From: Bacillus tequilensis KCTC 13622
GTDB taxonomy: Bacteria > Bacillota > Bacilli > Bacillales > Bacillaceae
NCBI RefSeq assembly: GCF_000507145.1
Contig: NZ_AYTO01000032.1
Location: forward strand, 124,001-188,000
DNA: 64,000 nucleotides
Direction: 5' to 3'
Below the pieces are notes generated by a model, which made no database searches, was not told where the DNA came from, and saw only the letters and a program-made list of their open reading frames with translations. Shown here one piece after another: positions 39,895 through 48,601 of this stretch. How positions within the stretch are numbered: position 1 is the first letter of the stretch; each line of letters begins with the position of its first letter. The position numbers were made by a program, and so were the translations under genes.

Positions 39895-39920
39895 AAAACC
39901 CGGCACATATGCCGGGTTTT
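39895..39920. terminator. Bidirectional terminator ytlD / ytkD
   Basis: AAACCCGGCA / TGCCGGGTTT with flanking A and T runs; the ytkD stop codon starts inside the right arm. Confidence 0.92.
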
Positions 39921-40395
39921 ATTCGATCCATCCAGTTTCCTTCAGTTTTTTCAAACTGATCGGAAGAACGGAATCCTTCATAATAAAGCTGAATTTTTTA
40001 TTGCGGGAAAGGTTTTCCGGAAGCTCATGAAACAAAACCGGGCCTTTCGTTTCAAAGTAATCAGCTTGCTTTTCAAGCTTTTCTATATCTGCAAAATATA
40101 TATTTTTCACAATCACTTTTTCTTTACCGAGAACTTTATACTGTCCGAGATACTTGAGGCTTTTCACTCTCGCCCCCGTCTCTTCTTTTACTTCCCGGAG
40201 CGCTGCATCTTCTGCACACTCCATCGGCTCTACTTTCCCGCCTGGAAACTCATAGCCTCTGTCCTCATGTTCTGTTAAAAGCCATTTGCCGCCAAAACGG
40301 CAAATCACCCAGACATGCTTCGGGCTGTCCGAGAAAGGCTGATCGTCAAAGGAAAGCTGAACAGTATTCTGATAATAATCTTTAAACTCGTACAT
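39919..40395 (-). CDS. ytkD: Nudix nucleoside triphosphatase YtkD
   Basis: A 158-residue Nudix hydrolase with the box G-x5-E-x7-REVKEETG starting GGKVEPMECAED. In 168 YtkD hydrolyses oxidised and normal guanine nucleoside triphosphates (8-oxo-dGTP) and protects against mutation. It lacks signal or membrane segments. It is monocistronic, and its stop codon lies in the terminator shared with ytlD. Confidence 0.9.
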   Translation of the reverse strand: MYEFKDYYQNTVQLSFDDQPFSDSPKHVWVICRFGGKWLLTEHEDRGYEFPGGKVEPMECAEDAALREVKEETGARVKSLKYLGQYKVLGKEKVIVKNIYFADIEKLEKQADYFETKGPVLFHELPENLSRNKKFSFIMKDSVLPISLKKLKETGWIE

Positions 40396-40475
40396 GTTTA
40401 TCCCTCAAATCCGTTCCTAGCTATCTTCCATACATCATACCACAGTTATGTTTCTTCTGAAGCCTTTTATCAAAA

Positions 40476-40582
40476 AATAAGGGAAACCCAGCACGCCGTC
40501 AGGTTCTGCATGCAACTGGCTCGTACAGTTTTTTGCGATACCTTTTGCCAAAAAATGCGACTGGCGCTCTGGGCTTTATTAT
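40476..40582. other. Structured intergenic segment between ytkD and ytkC
   Basis: The ends GAAACCCAGCACGCC and GGCGCTCTGGGCTTT can pair over about 11 bases with two mismatches, enclosing about 80 nt. Inside are two near-copies of TGCRACTGGC and the complementary tracts TTTTTTGC and GCCAAAAAA. No ORF with a start signal fits. It may be the ytkC terminator in an elaborate form, or a small RNA. Confidence 0.4.
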
Positions 40583-40602
40583 GACCCGTGAACTGGGAAA
40601 AG

Positions 40603-41007
40603 TTACGGTTTGCGCTTGAATTTATTTTTCAACGTTTCTAAAAGATCGACAAGCATCTGAGGAACCGGTATGCCGAGAGAGCTTGCTGTCACTACGATTT
40701 GCACAGTTTCATAAAGAATATAAAACATAATTGCCAAGTCACGCATTGACCCTTGCGTATTCAGCAGCTGATCAAAAAAGTGGCATACAGAGATCAGAGC
40801 GAGCGTGACTAATTTTTTGACAAGCCGGGCAAATACCTTTTTAAACGCCAGTTTGTGAATAATCGTTTCCTTCAAGGTCGTACTGATAAATTCAATCGCC
40901 ATAAGAGAAAGCAAAATCAGAAATGAATACTGTAATCCTCCAAAGAAAAAACCCGCGGCTGTAACGCTGACTGCTAAAAACGAAAAGATGCCAAAGTCTC
41001 TATCCAT
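40603..41007 (-). CDS. ytkC: Holin-like membrane protein YtkC
   Basis: A 134-residue protein with three hydrophobic segments in the first 95 residues (LAVSVTAAGFFFGGL, FLILLSLMAIEFI, VTLALISVCHFFDQ) and a basic C-terminus (NKFKRKP). It belongs to the phage holin 4 / toxin-secretion holin family, whose members form lesions that release endolysin or toxins. No phage genes lie nearby, so this is a domesticated holin. Function in the cell is not known. Confidence 0.8.
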   Translation of the reverse strand: MDRDFGIFSFLAVSVTAAGFFFGGLQYSFLILLSLMAIEFISTTLKETIIHKLAFKKVFARLVKKLVTLALISVCHFFDQLLNTQGSMRDLAIMFYILYETVQIVVTASSLGIPVPQMLVDLLETLKNKFKRKP

Positions 41008-41125
41008 TTATCCCAACATCCTTTCACAGAAACGGCCTTACGATATTGTATGGAAAACAAGCCGAACGGATTGGATTTTTCAGAAAAATGGACTGGTTGT
41101 CGCCTATTTTTTCAGCTGCAAACAA

Positions 41126-41165
41126 GAAAAGCCGGACATCTTTTATAAAGACATCCGGCCTTTCT
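41126..41165 (-). terminator. dps terminator
   Basis: GCCGGA...TCTTT / AAAGA...TCCGGC hairpin directly past the dps stop, with a T-run on the minus strand. Confidence 0.85.
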
Positions 41166-41173
41166 ATTTAGAT

Positions 41174-41611
41174 TTAACCAAGGTAAGCTTTCAGCATCCA
41201 GTTGTGTTTTTCAATATTTTGGTGGATCGCTAGAAGCATGTCCCCTGTTGTTTCGTCACCGACCTCATCAGCTAAATCCATGCCGCTTTTCAGTTCCTCC
41301 GCGATGACTGTGAAATCATCATATACGCTTTGAACCATTTGCTCTGCCGTTTCATTTCCTGCCGCTTCTTTTACAGAAGCCGTTTCCAAGGACTCTTTCA
41401 TTGTCGCAATCGGTTTTCCATTCAGCGCCAAAAGACGTTCTGCTAAGTCATCGATATAAGTGGCTGTTTCGTTATACAGCTCCTCAAACTTTTCATGAAG
41501 AGTGAAGAAATCTTTCCCTTTCACATACCAATGATAATTATGTAATTTCACATACATGACTGTCCAGTTCGCTACTTGTTTGTTCACTGCTTGAATCAAT
41601 TGTTCTGACAT
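41174..41611 (-). CDS. dps: DNA-protecting ferritin-like protein Dps
   Basis: A 145-residue Dps miniferritin. The ferroxidase residues are visible in [20 protein letters not shown] and in [12 protein letters not shown]. Such proteins form dodecamers that oxidise iron and shield DNA. The ATG at 41611 follows AAGGAGGAA; the ORF opens 63 codons earlier without a site. A SigB promoter lies upstream, fitting known general-stress control. Confidence 0.95.
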   Translation of the reverse strand: MSEQLIQAVNKQVANWTVMYVKLHNYHWYVKGKDFFTLHEKFEELYNETATYIDDLAERLLALNGKPIATMKESLETASVKEAAGNETAEQMVQSVYDDFTVIAEELKSGMDLADEVGDETTGDMLLAIHQNIEKHNWMLKAYLG

Positions 41612-41642
41612 GATTATCTTCCTCCTTGTTATATGACTATGT

Positions 41643-41668
41643 ATACCCTGTATATCGTACGTTAAAAC
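41643..41668 (-). promoter_or_regulatory. SigB promoter of dps
   Basis: GTTTTA (41668-41663), 14 nt, GGGTAT (41648-41643): close to the SigB consensus GTTTAA-N12-15-GGGTAT. Confidence 0.85.
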
Positions 41669-41741
41669 CTCTTTTTTATCCTTACCTGTCATGATTTCTT
41701 CTTCTATGCTACAATTGTTAAAAAACGGGAGGTGGAATGTC

Positions 41742-41882
41742 ATGACGCTTCTCATTACCGTAAGTATTCTGATTGTGCTGGCTGTTTTGCTTGTCACCAT
41801 TTGGACGACTGTGAAAGCCTATGGCGTAAAGCACACCATTGATCCTCCGCAGGAAACCCGTTCTGATTCAAAAAATCAATGA
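41742..41882 (+). CDS. ytzI: Small membrane protein YtzI, 46 residues
   Basis: Short gene with GGGAGGTGG 6 nt before its ATG. One membrane helix fills residues 2-22, followed by a polar tail ([16 protein letters not shown]). The function is unknown. It runs opposite to dps and converges on ytkA, whose 3' end it overlaps by 7 nt. 168 has a 46-residue gene ytzI here. Confidence 0.75.
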   Translation: MTLLITVSILIVLAVLLVTIWTTVKAYGVKHTIDPPQETRSDSKNQ

Positions 41883-42313
41883 TGGTGTGATTGCCCGTCT
41901 TCAGACTGATTGCTGGCAGCATCCGCGTCTCCGACTTGGACTTTTAAGGTCGGCATGCTATGCTGTTTTTTTGCTGTGACATGGGATTGGACTGTGTATA
42001 CACCATCTTCCTTAAACGTTGTATCCAATCGGTATACGCCTTTTTCCTGTTTCGCTTTATACATTTGGCCGGCGTCTTTTTCTCCCTCTTTCCACACCTC
42101 AAACTTCACTTCATCAGCATCCGTTACTGCCTCGTCACCATATGATACCGCAGCTTCATAGGCGGCGATTTCTCCGGGATTTACTTTTTCGGGCCCGGTC
42201 AGCTTGACATCCAATACCTCCGGCGTCTCAGCTGTATTTGCTTTGCTTTCGCCAGACCCGCATCCGTTCAGCAAAAAAGCAGAAAAGAGCAGAACAACCA
42301 ACATCTTCTTCAT
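41876..42313 (-). CDS. ytkA: Lipoprotein YtkA
   Basis: A 145-residue lipoprotein: basic start MKKM, hydrophobic core and lipobox LNGC with C18. The rest is a YtkA-like beta-sandwich ([29 protein letters not shown]) ending in a histidine-rich tail (GQSHHH) that could bind metal. Related domains are found beside copper-handling proteins; no role is established here. It lies just beyond luxS on the same strand, separated by a terminator. Confidence 0.88.
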   Translation of the reverse strand: MKKMLVVLLFSAFLLNGCGSGESKANTAETPEVLDVKLTGPEKVNPGEIAAYEAAVSYGDEAVTDADEVKFEVWKEGEKDAGQMYKAKQEKGVYRLDTTFKEDGVYTVQSHVTAKKQHSMPTLKVQVGDADAASNQSEDGQSHHH

Positions 42314-42389
42314 GCCATCACCCTTTCATCATTTACCTAAATAGTAGCAAACGCTTACAGCAAATGGTACACAAAATATAAGACGTCAC

Positions 42390-42424
42390 AAAAAAGACCT
42401 TTTTGCGTAAACGCAAAAAGGTCC
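42390..42424 (-). terminator. luxS terminator
   Basis: GACCTTTTTGCGT / ACGCAAAAAGGTC hairpin with an A-run on the plus strand, giving a T-run downstream of luxS. Confidence 0.92.
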
Positions 42425-42432
42425 CTTTCTGT

Positions 42433-42906
42433 TTAGCCAAATACTTTTAACAATTCTTCTTTATCCTGTGACAGCCAGAAACGCATTAAACGTTTAGCAC
42501 CTTCCAGATCATGAAGCTTCGCTTGGCCGCACTGCTTTTCATTCGCAGCCGGAATTTCGGTAATCTCTACCGCTTCCTTCATTGTATCTTCAAGCAGATC
42601 AACGATTTCCGCTGGTGTCGGCTCTCCGCTCACAACAAGATAATAGCCGGTTTGGCAGCCCATCGGAGAGATATCAATGATGTCAAAATGATCATATTTC
42701 TCCGCATGAGAGCGAATCGTAAACGCAAGCAAATGCTCAAGTGTGTGAATGGTGTCAGGCTTCATCGCCTGTTTATTGGGCTGGCAAAAACGAATATCAA
42801 ATTTATTAACAACGCCGTCTGTTCCAACTTTATGCACGCCGCAATGTCTTACATATGGAGCAACAACTGCATTATGATCAAGCTCAAAACTTTCTACTGA
42901 AGGCAT
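42433..42906 (-). CDS. luxS: S-ribosylhomocysteine lyase LuxS
   Basis: A 157-residue metalloenzyme cleaving S-ribosylhomocysteine to homocysteine and the AI-2 precursor, part of the activated methyl cycle fed by MetK. Metal ligands H54 and H58 (HTLEH) and C126 are present, as is the catalytic C84 (PMGCQTG). The ATG at 42906 is preceded by AAAGGGAGAG. Single gene between terminator and the divergent ytjA. Confidence 0.97.
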   Translation of the reverse strand: MPSVESFELDHNAVVAPYVRHCGVHKVGTDGVVNKFDIRFCQPNKQAMKPDTIHTLEHLLAFTIRSHAEKYDHFDIIDISPMGCQTGYYLVVSGEPTPAEIVDLLEDTMKEAVEITEIPAANEKQCGQAKLHDLEGAKRLMRFWLSQDKEELLKVFG

Positions 42907-43034
42907 AATGGCACTCTCCCTTTTCTAAAAATGTATACTCATTATAACATACCTTTCCGATAAGAATTATCAAATAACTTTTCAATCCGCGTTTTTTTTC
43001 TTATACTTGCATCAGAAAGGTTGCTGAACGAAAT

Positions 43035-43262
43035 ATGAAAACCCTATTTATCGGTCTGATCAGAGGATATCAAAAATTCATCTCGCCGCTGACGCCGCCA
43101 ACATGCCGCTTTTATCCGACCTGCTCCCAATATGGAATCGAAGCGATTAAAACACATGGGGCTTTAAAAGGCGGCTGGCTGACAATCAAACGGATTTTGA
43201 AATGCCACCCATTCCATCCGGGAGGAGTCGATCCCGTTCCTGAAAAGAAACGAAAACATTAA
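43035..43262 (+). CDS. ytjA: YidD-family membrane protein insertion factor YtjA
   Basis: A 75-residue YidD homologue with the conserved core [14 protein letters not shown] and the CHPFHPGG(V)DPVP motif. The family assists YidC/Sec membrane protein insertion; YidD genes usually sit next to rpmH-rnpA, so this copy is separate. The N-terminal amphipathic helix ([13 protein letters not shown]) may bind the membrane. Its stop overlaps the ytiB stop. Confidence 0.9.
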   Translation: MKTLFIGLIRGYQKFISPLTPPTCRFYPTCSQYGIEAIKTHGALKGGWLTIKRILKCHPFHPGGVDPVPEKKRKH

Positions 43263-43822
43263 GCGTTATAGCCGTTTACGACAAGATCCAGTTTTCCTGT
43301 TTCAGGATCAATGACTAGCCCATGAACTGGAACGTTTTCCGGAAACAGGGGATGATGTTTAATCACATTTACGCTGTCTTTCACACTTGCTTCCACTGAA
43401 TCAAAGCTTTTAAACCAGTGATCAAAGTCCACACCCGAGTACCTCAATGTTTCGATGCGTTCTTCTGGGATTCCTCTTTCTTTCATTCTTTTAAGCATGC
43501 TTTCGCTGCTGATTTTGCTCATGCCGCAATCGTGATGCCCGATCACACATACCTCATCGGCGTTAAGCTCGTACACTGCAACCAACAAACTTCTCATGAT
43601 GCTTCCGAATGGGTGTGTCACAAGCGCACCGGCACTTTTAATGATTTTCACATCCCCGTTTCTCATATTCATCGAATGCGGCAGCAATTCGACCAAACGA
43701 GTATCCATGCAAGAAAGAATGGCCATTTTTTTATCAGGGAATTTTGATGTCTGATATTTTTCGTATTCCTTTTGCTCAGTAAACGACTTGTTAAATTGAA
43801 GAATATCATTTAGCAGGCTCAT
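43259..43822 (-). CDS. ytiB: Beta-class carbonic anhydrase YtiB
   Basis: A 187-residue zinc enzyme interconverting CO2 and bicarbonate. Zinc ligands C38, H96 and C99 lie in SCMDTR and GHHDCGMS; the D40-R42 dyad is intact. The length fits the short type II beta class. Single gene, convergent with ytjA by overlapping stops, with no visible terminator between them. Confidence 0.9.
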   Translation of the reverse strand: MSLLNDILQFNKSFTEQKEYEKYQTSKFPDKKMAILSCMDTRLVELLPHSMNMRNGDVKIIKSAGALVTHPFGSIMRSLLVAVYELNADEVCVIGHHDCGMSKISSESMLKRMKERGIPEERIETLRYSGVDFDHWFKSFDSVEASVKDSVNVIKHHPLFPENVPVHGLVIDPETGKLDLVVNGYNA

Positions 43823-43913
43823 AGCTAGTTGTATTCCTTCCTTGTCTTTTTTCTCTTCAATATATCACAGCATTTGTCTTTTCGTCATCTTATACAAAAT
43901 CAAACCGGAATAA

Positions 43914-43945
43914 GAAAAAAAGACAAACCCTGAGGGTCTGTCTTA
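43914..43945 (-). terminator. rpmEB terminator
   Basis: AAGACAGACCCT / AGGGTTTGTCTT hairpin read on minus, with a long T-run; it contains the rpmEB stop codon. Confidence 0.85.
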
Positions 43946-44191
43946 TTTCCCCATATTATATCGTTTTTTGAACTGCTCAACCCTTCCGCCTTTTTCATTG
44001 AATTTCTGTCGGCCCGTATAAAACGGATGTGTGTCAGAGCTGACCTCTACTTTAATGACCGGATATGTGCTGCCGTCTTCCCACTCTGCTGTTTCATTAG
44101 ATGTTTTGGTAGAGGTGCTGAGAAATCGGTAGCCGCTGTTGACATCCTGAAATATGACTTTGTGGTTTTTGGGATGAATTCCTTCTTTCAT
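43943..44191 (-). CDS. rpmEB: Zinc-free ribosomal protein L31 (type B)
   Basis: An 82-residue L31 paralogue with no cysteine at all, so it cannot hold the zinc found in normal L31. The sequence [20 protein letters not shown] and [11 protein letters not shown] are typical. Under zinc starvation it replaces the zinc-binding L31 in the ribosome. A near-perfect Zur box lies 22 nt upstream of the ATG, which explains its control. Confidence 0.96.
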   Translation of the reverse strand: MKEGIHPKNHKVIFQDVNSGYRFLSTSTKTSNETAEWEDGSTYPVIKVEVSSDTHPFYTGRQKFNEKGGRVEQFKKRYNMGK

Positions 44192-44212
44192 GTCTATCCC
44201 CTTTCTCTCAAA

Positions 44213-44227
44213 TCGTAATAATTACGT
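44213..44227 (-). promoter_or_regulatory. Zur box of rpmEB
   Basis: TCGTAATAATTACGT, one base from the perfect palindromic Zur consensus TCGTAATNATTACGA, located between the gene and its upstream region. Confidence 0.9.
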
Positions 44228-44397
44228 TTTATTTTATAACCTTACAAACGTTTTGTCAATCTTCTTACATCCTTCCCTGCGTTTTCTCATCATAAACCTC
44301 AAGTTATTTAAGAATAGGAAGAATAATCTAACCGAGGAAGCAAATAATAACCCAAAATACATATAGAAATGTTTTTTTCGAAAGGTGGTTTACGATT

Positions 44398-45729
44398 GTG
44401 GATGATTTAGTTCTGGCCAGAAGCCTGTTTGGCACGACAATGGGATTTCATATCATTTTCGCAACGCTTGGAGTCGGGCTGCCGCTCATGATTTTAGCAG
44501 CAGAATTGATCTATCAAAAAACGAAAGATGACCATTATGCAATCATGGCGAAAAGATGGACGAAAGCTCAAGCCGTTTTGCTGGGGGTCGCCATACCGAC
44601 CGGAACGATCGCGGGCACGCAGCTCGCGCTTTTATGGCCTGGATTTATGGAAGTCATCGGCCGGGTCATGTCCCTGCCGTTTCAGATTGAGATCTATGCT
44701 TTTTTTCTTGAAGCCCTTTTCATGTCGATTTATGTATACGCCGCAGACCGTTTGTCACCGGCTATGAGGATTGTCGCCGTTTTCTTTGTGTTAGTCGGAG
44801 CTGCAGCGTCGGCCGTTCTGATCACGAATGTCCATGCCTTTGAAGGAACGCCGGCAGGTTTTAAAATTTTAAACGGAAAAATCACAGATGTTGATCCGTG
44901 GGCCGCGTTCTTTAATCCGAGCTTTTTTATCACTGCCGGCCATGTCGTTTTATCCGCATTTATGACGGGAGCGTTTATCGTGGCTTCTGTGGCGGCCTAT
45001 AAAATGATTCGGACAAGAAAAAAGGAAGAAGTCTATCGCTTTCACCGGAAAGCCCTTTTGCTCGCACTGACGATCGGCGGTATTTTTTCATTGCTGACTG
45101 CTTTGAACGGACACGAATCTGCACAGATGCTGTACGAATACCAGCCCGAAAAATTAGCAGGTGCGGAAGGCCTGTTTGAAACAAGATCACACGCTCCGCT
45201 TGCGATCGGCGGCTTTACCGATGCGAATGAAGAAAAAGTAAAATGGGCCATTGAAATTCCATGGGCGTTAAGCTTTCTGGCAGCGAACCGCTTTGACACT
45301 GTTGTAAAAGGATTAAATGCATTTCCTAGAGATGAGTGGCCGCCGCTTTTCATTCACACGCTGTTTAATGCGATGGTCGGAGTAGGCATGCTGCTTATTC
45401 TTTATTCCATTATCGGAGTGGTTTGGAGAAAGGTGCTCAAGAAAGACCGTTTCCCAACGTGGCTTTTGGTCATTTTCCTGACAGCAGGCCCTTTTAGTCT
45501 CATCGGCATTGAATTCGGCTGGATTTTCGCCTGTACGGGGAGACAGCCTTGGGTCATCTATCATCTCCTGAAAACGTCGGATGTCGTGACAACGACTGGA
45601 TCGATCGGGGTGCTGTTCTTATTTTTCACATTTGTTTATGCTGTGTTAGGCGCAGCTGTCGTGTACGTGCTGCTGTACTATTTCCGCAAACACCCGGTTG
45701 ACGAAGATTTAAATACAGCGGAGTCGTAA
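44398..45729 (+). CDS. ythA: Cytochrome bd-type quinol oxidase subunit I, YthA
   Basis: A 443-residue CydA-like membrane protein. The heme-ligand histidine near the N-terminus (TMGFHIIFATLG) and the conserved glutamate region (FQIEIYAFFLEALF) are present. The Q-loop is short, as in the cyanide-insensitive CIO group. With YthB it forms a terminal oxidase taking electrons from menaquinol. The start is GTG at 44398 behind AAAGGTGG. No cydCD genes are near. Confidence 0.92.
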   Translation: MDDLVLARSLFGTTMGFHIIFATLGVGLPLMILAAELIYQKTKDDHYAIMAKRWTKAQAVLLGVAIPTGTIAGTQLALLWPGFMEVIGRVMSLPFQIEIYAFFLEALFMSIYVYAADRLSPAMRIVAVFFVLVGAAASAVLITNVHAFEGTPAGFKILNGKITDVDPWAAFFNPSFFITAGHVVLSAFMTGAFIVASVAAYKMIRTRKKEEVYRFHRKALLLALTIGGIFSLLTALNGHESAQMLYEYQPEKLAGAEGLFETRSHAPLAIGGFTDANEEKVKWAIEIPWALSFLAANRFDTVVKGLNAFPRDEWPPLFIHTLFNAMVGVGMLLILYSIIGVVWRKVLKKDRFPTWLLVIFLTAGPFSLIGIEFGWIFACTGRQPWVIYHLLKTSDVVTTTGSIGVLFLFFTFVYAVLGAAVVYVLLYYFRKHPVDEDLNTAES

Positions 45730-45771
45730 TGGCTCTCTCATCAGGAAACCAAATGGAAGGAAGATCGACAA

Positions 45772-46812
45772 ATGGACATTTCAACTGACGCTCTGATCGC
45801 CATCTCAATTATCTGGGGCTTTGTGTTTATTTACGCCGTCATGGCGACAATGGATTTCGGAGCGGGATTTTGGTCTATGATCTATTTAAACAAGGAGCAC
45901 ATGAAGGCCACCGATATTGCAAACCGCTTTCTGTCTCCGACTTGGGAGGTCACAAACGTCTTTATTGTGGCTATTGTTGTGGCGCTTTTCAGCTTTTTTC
46001 CCGGCGCGACCTTTGTACTCGGAACCGTTTTATTAATTCCCGGCAGCATGATTTTACTGCTTTTAGCAATCCGAAGCGGATTTCTCGTTTTTTCAAACAC
46101 AGCAAAAGAACGGAAAGTGCTAAGATATATTTCCGGCATATCCGGCTTTATCATCCCTGCTATTTTAATTTTAGTGCTTCCTGTCACGCACGGAGGGTTT
46201 ATAGAAAAAACGGGCGGAATCTATAACTTGAATATGTCTAAAATCTTTTCAAGCCCGAACGCCTATGCATTTATCGGGTTTGCGATTTTAAGCACTTTAT
46301 TTTTGTCCTCGCTGCTGCTTGCTGATTTTTCAAATGTGGCGGAGGAACAGGACGCATACCGCGCTTACAGAAAAAGCGCCATGATTACAGGCCCGATTTC
46401 ACTCCTGTTTGCTGTATGCATTATGCTGACAATGCGGAATGAAGCAAACTGGCTGTATAGCGGTATGATGAAAAATTTCTCTTGGATTATCGCATCGTTC
46501 ATTACATTTGTCATTGCTGGAATCGCTCTTTTTCTGCCTAACAAGAGCTTTGGCCAAAAAATCGGAAAGCCGCGGCTTGCACTTGTTGCGATTGCGATTC
46601 AGTATTTTCTCGCAAGCTACGCGTACGGGCGGGCGCACCTCCCGTATATGATTTATCCCGATGTGACAGTCATGTCGGGTTTCACAGAGCCAGCAACGTT
46701 CAGAGCGCTGTTTGCCACGTATATCGTAGCATTTATCATTCTGTTTCCAGGCTTTTATTTCTTCTGGAGAATGTTTATGCGGGATAAACGGTATATCCGC
46801 CAGGAGGAATAG
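45772..46812 (+). CDS. ythB: Cytochrome bd-type quinol oxidase subunit II, YthB
   Basis: A 346-residue CydB-like partner with eight or nine membrane helices; the N-terminal ATMDFGAGFWSM corresponds to the conserved DFG-type segment of subunit II. GGAAGG precedes the ATG. It follows ythA by 42 nt in the same operon, and ytzL follows by 53 nt. Confidence 0.92.
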   Translation: MDISTDALIAISIIWGFVFIYAVMATMDFGAGFWSMIYLNKEHMKATDIANRFLSPTWEVTNVFIVAIVVALFSFFPGATFVLGTVLLIPGSMILLLLAIRSGFLVFSNTAKERKVLRYISGISGFIIPAILILVLPVTHGGFIEKTGGIYNLNMSKIFSSPNAYAFIGFAILSTLFLSSLLLADFSNVAEEQDAYRAYRKSAMITGPISLLFAVCIMLTMRNEANWLYSGMMKNFSWIIASFITFVIAGIALFLPNKSFGQKIGKPRLALVAIAIQYFLASYAYGRAHLPYMIYPDVTVMSGFTEPATFRALFATYIVAFIILFPGFYFFWRMFMRDKRYIRQEE

Positions 46813-46865
46813 AGGGCAGGCCCGCCGGCTATACTAAGCCAGAACCTTTATGAGGAGGGGATGGC

Positions 46866-47024
46866 ATGGAGCAGAAAATTCTATGCGAAGTCAACAACTG
46901 TTCTTATTGGGGCAAAGGAAACAAATGCACCGCTGATGCCATTTATGTTGTCAGCCATACTGGTGAAACGGCTGAAAACAGCAAGGAAACAGACTGCAAA
47001 ACGTTTAAGCCGCATGACTTGTAA
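46866..47024 (+). CDS. ytzL: DUF1540 cysteine protein YtzL, 52 residues
   Basis: Short gene with GAGGAGGGG 5 nt before its ATG. The product has four spaced cysteines (C7, C12, C21, C44) in the pattern CEVNNCSYWGKGNKC and ends CKTFKPHDL, the DUF1540 signature, suggesting a small metal-binding knuckle. A longer frame in another phase here is a shadow. It lies at the end of the ythAB unit and is followed by a terminator. Confidence 0.85.
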   Translation: MEQKILCEVNNCSYWGKGNKCTADAIYVVSHTGETAENSKETDCKTFKPHDL

Positions 47025-47027
47025 TCA

Positions 47028-47062
47028 AAAGAAAGAGCTGCGTCAGCCAGCTCTTTCTTTTT
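47028..47062. terminator. Bidirectional terminator after ytzL
   Basis: AAAGAAAGAGCTG / CAGCTCTTTCTTT hairpin; it also contains the stop of the small minus-strand gene. Confidence 0.88.
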
Positions 47063-47234
47063 GCATATGTAGTGCTCTCAGTTTTTCTGTCATGCCCCCG
47101 TTTGCACGCAAAAACAAAAAGGTCCCTGTATAACATTCACCTGTCCCAGCCGAGAACTTGAAACAGTAAACCACATTTGCAAAAAAATAGCCCATGACAC
47201 CGAGCAATGCGCTGAGAATCAGCATAACCTTCAT
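47043..47234 (-). CDS. Small membrane protein, 63 residues, unrecognised
   Basis: Frame with GGAG 8 nt before an ATG at 47234. The N-terminal half is a strong membrane helix (KVMLILSALLGVMGYFFANV), followed by a short stretch with two cysteines and a basic tail. The stop lies inside the terminator shared with ytzL, the arrangement of several true genes in this window. I do not recognise the family; it could be a genuine small protein or a chance frame. Confidence 0.5.
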   Translation of the reverse strand: MKVMLILSALLGVMGYFFANVVYCFKFSAGTGECYTGTFLFLRANGGMTEKLRALHMQKERAG

Positions 47235-47372
47235 TAAGATTACTCCAACTGCCCGAAGATCTATTTCGGCAACACAGACGACCAGGTAAGCCAAAAGCAT
47301 GCTTTTTTATTCAGATGAGACAAAAAGTTTCCTGCTTGCAAACATATCGCGTTTTATCAAGCGTCATTAGCA

Positions 47373-47401
47373 TAAAAAAACCGGCTGCATCAGCAGCCGG
47401 T
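47373..47401 (-). terminator. menC (men operon) terminator
   Basis: CCGGCTGC / GCAGCCGG hairpin followed on the minus strand by TTTTTTT, 85 nt past menC. Confidence 0.9.
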
Positions 47402-47485
47402 CCAAACGAGAAGGGATGTATTCAACGAACGCTTTTACTATAACAGCACACAGACATTCTATCAAAATGACAAAATGCTTTTTTC

Positions 47486-48601
47486 TTATCCATGCTGTGT
47501 GAAAACATCCATTTTGGTCACATATTTTCGCATAATGTCCTGGTTCACCTCTACCCCTAAACCAGGCTGTTTTGACACAGAAATAAATCCATTATCAATA
47601 CGGATATCAGGGGTCACGATATCCTCATCCCAATAGCGTGAGGATGAAGAAATATCACCCGGTATTGTGAATTGCGGCAGTGAAGCCAGCGCCACGTTTT
47701 GCGCTCTGGAAATGCCAGTTTCCAGCATTCCGCCGCACCAAACCTGCATTTGATGCTCTCTGCATAAATCGTGAATTTTTAAAGCCTCTGTTAAGCCGCC
47801 GACACGGGATGGCTTAATATTAATGATTTTGCAGCTCCCGAGCTCAATCGCACGTCTCGCATCATCGGCCGAACAAATGCTTTCATCAAGGCAAATGGCC
47901 GTTTTCAAATGTTTCTGCAAGTGGCGGTGGTCAACGATGTCGTCAGCTTGAAGCGGCTGCTCAATCATCATTAAATGGTACTCATCAAGCTCCTTTAAGC
48001 GGCTGATATCCTTCAGTCCATACGAGGAATTGGCATCGGCCATGAGCGGGATGTTTGGGAACCGGCTGCGGATGGCCTTGACCAATTCTACATCGTGACC
48101 AGGCTGAATTTTAATTTTTATTCTTTGATATCCTTCTTTTTGATACCTCTCAATTTCCTTCAGCATGTCATCAAGGGGCGCTAAGCCGACAACCACCCCG
48201 GCAGGTATTTTATCTCTTGTCCCGCCCAAGGCCTCGGCAAGCGATATGCCCTTCTTTTTCGCATAGAGATCCCAGACAGCCGATTCAAGGCCCGCTTTTG
48301 CCATACGGTTTCCTTTATAGCGCGCCAGACTGTCCGGCACATCGGAAGGGTGATTGAATTCACGTCCGACAACATTGGGAATAAAAAAATCCTTTAGCAT
48401 GTGCAAACAGGTTTCAATGGTTTCCTCGGTGTACCAAGGCGAAGAGAACGCAGATACCTCTCCCCAGCCTGTGACACCGGATGTATCAATGGCTTCCACA
48501 ATCAGAAATTTACGCTCTTGAAGCGTTTCTATACTGTTTTTGAACGGTTTCTTTAAATTCATGCTCAAATGGTAAAGCGTAATTTTCTCGATTTCGATCA
48601 T
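47486..48601 (-). CDS. menC: o-Succinylbenzoate synthase MenC
   Basis: A 371-residue enolase-superfamily enzyme dehydrating SHCHC to o-succinylbenzoate in menaquinone synthesis. The catalytic lysines lie in IKIKIQPG and INIKPSRVGG; metal ligands lie in MADANSSYG, MIEQPLQ and LDESICS. Length and the GVVVGL motif place it in the MenC/N-acylamino-acid-racemase branch. The ATG overlaps the menE stop (ATGA). Last gene of menFDHBEC. Confidence 0.95.
   Translation of the reverse strand: MIEIEKITLYHLSMNLKKPFKNSIETLQERKFLIVEAIDTSGVTGWGEVSAFSSPWYTEETIETCLHMLKDFFIPNVVGREFNHPSDVPDSLARYKGNRMAKAGLESAVWDLYAKKKGISLAEALGGTRDKIPAGVVVGLAPLDDMLKEIERYQKEGYQRIKIKIQPGHDVELVKAIRSRFPNIPLMADANSSYGLKDISRLKELDEYHLMMIEQPLQADDIVDHRHLQKHLKTAICLDESICSADDARRAIELGSCKIINIKPSRVGGLTEALKIHDLCREHQMQVWCGGMLETGISRAQNVALASLPQFTIPGDISSSSRYWDEDIVTPDIRIDNGFISVSKQPGLGVEVNQDIMRKYVTKMDVFTQHG

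Noticed and set aside
40603-41007. Prophage remnant suggested by the holin-like ytkC
   Set aside because: No endolysin, integrase, attachment site or other phage gene lies nearby, and the gene is in the same place in 168 as I recall.
46861-47133. 90-residue basic plus-strand frame
   Set aside because: Another phase of ytzL; the strong binding site, cysteine pattern and stop before the terminator fit the 46866 frame.
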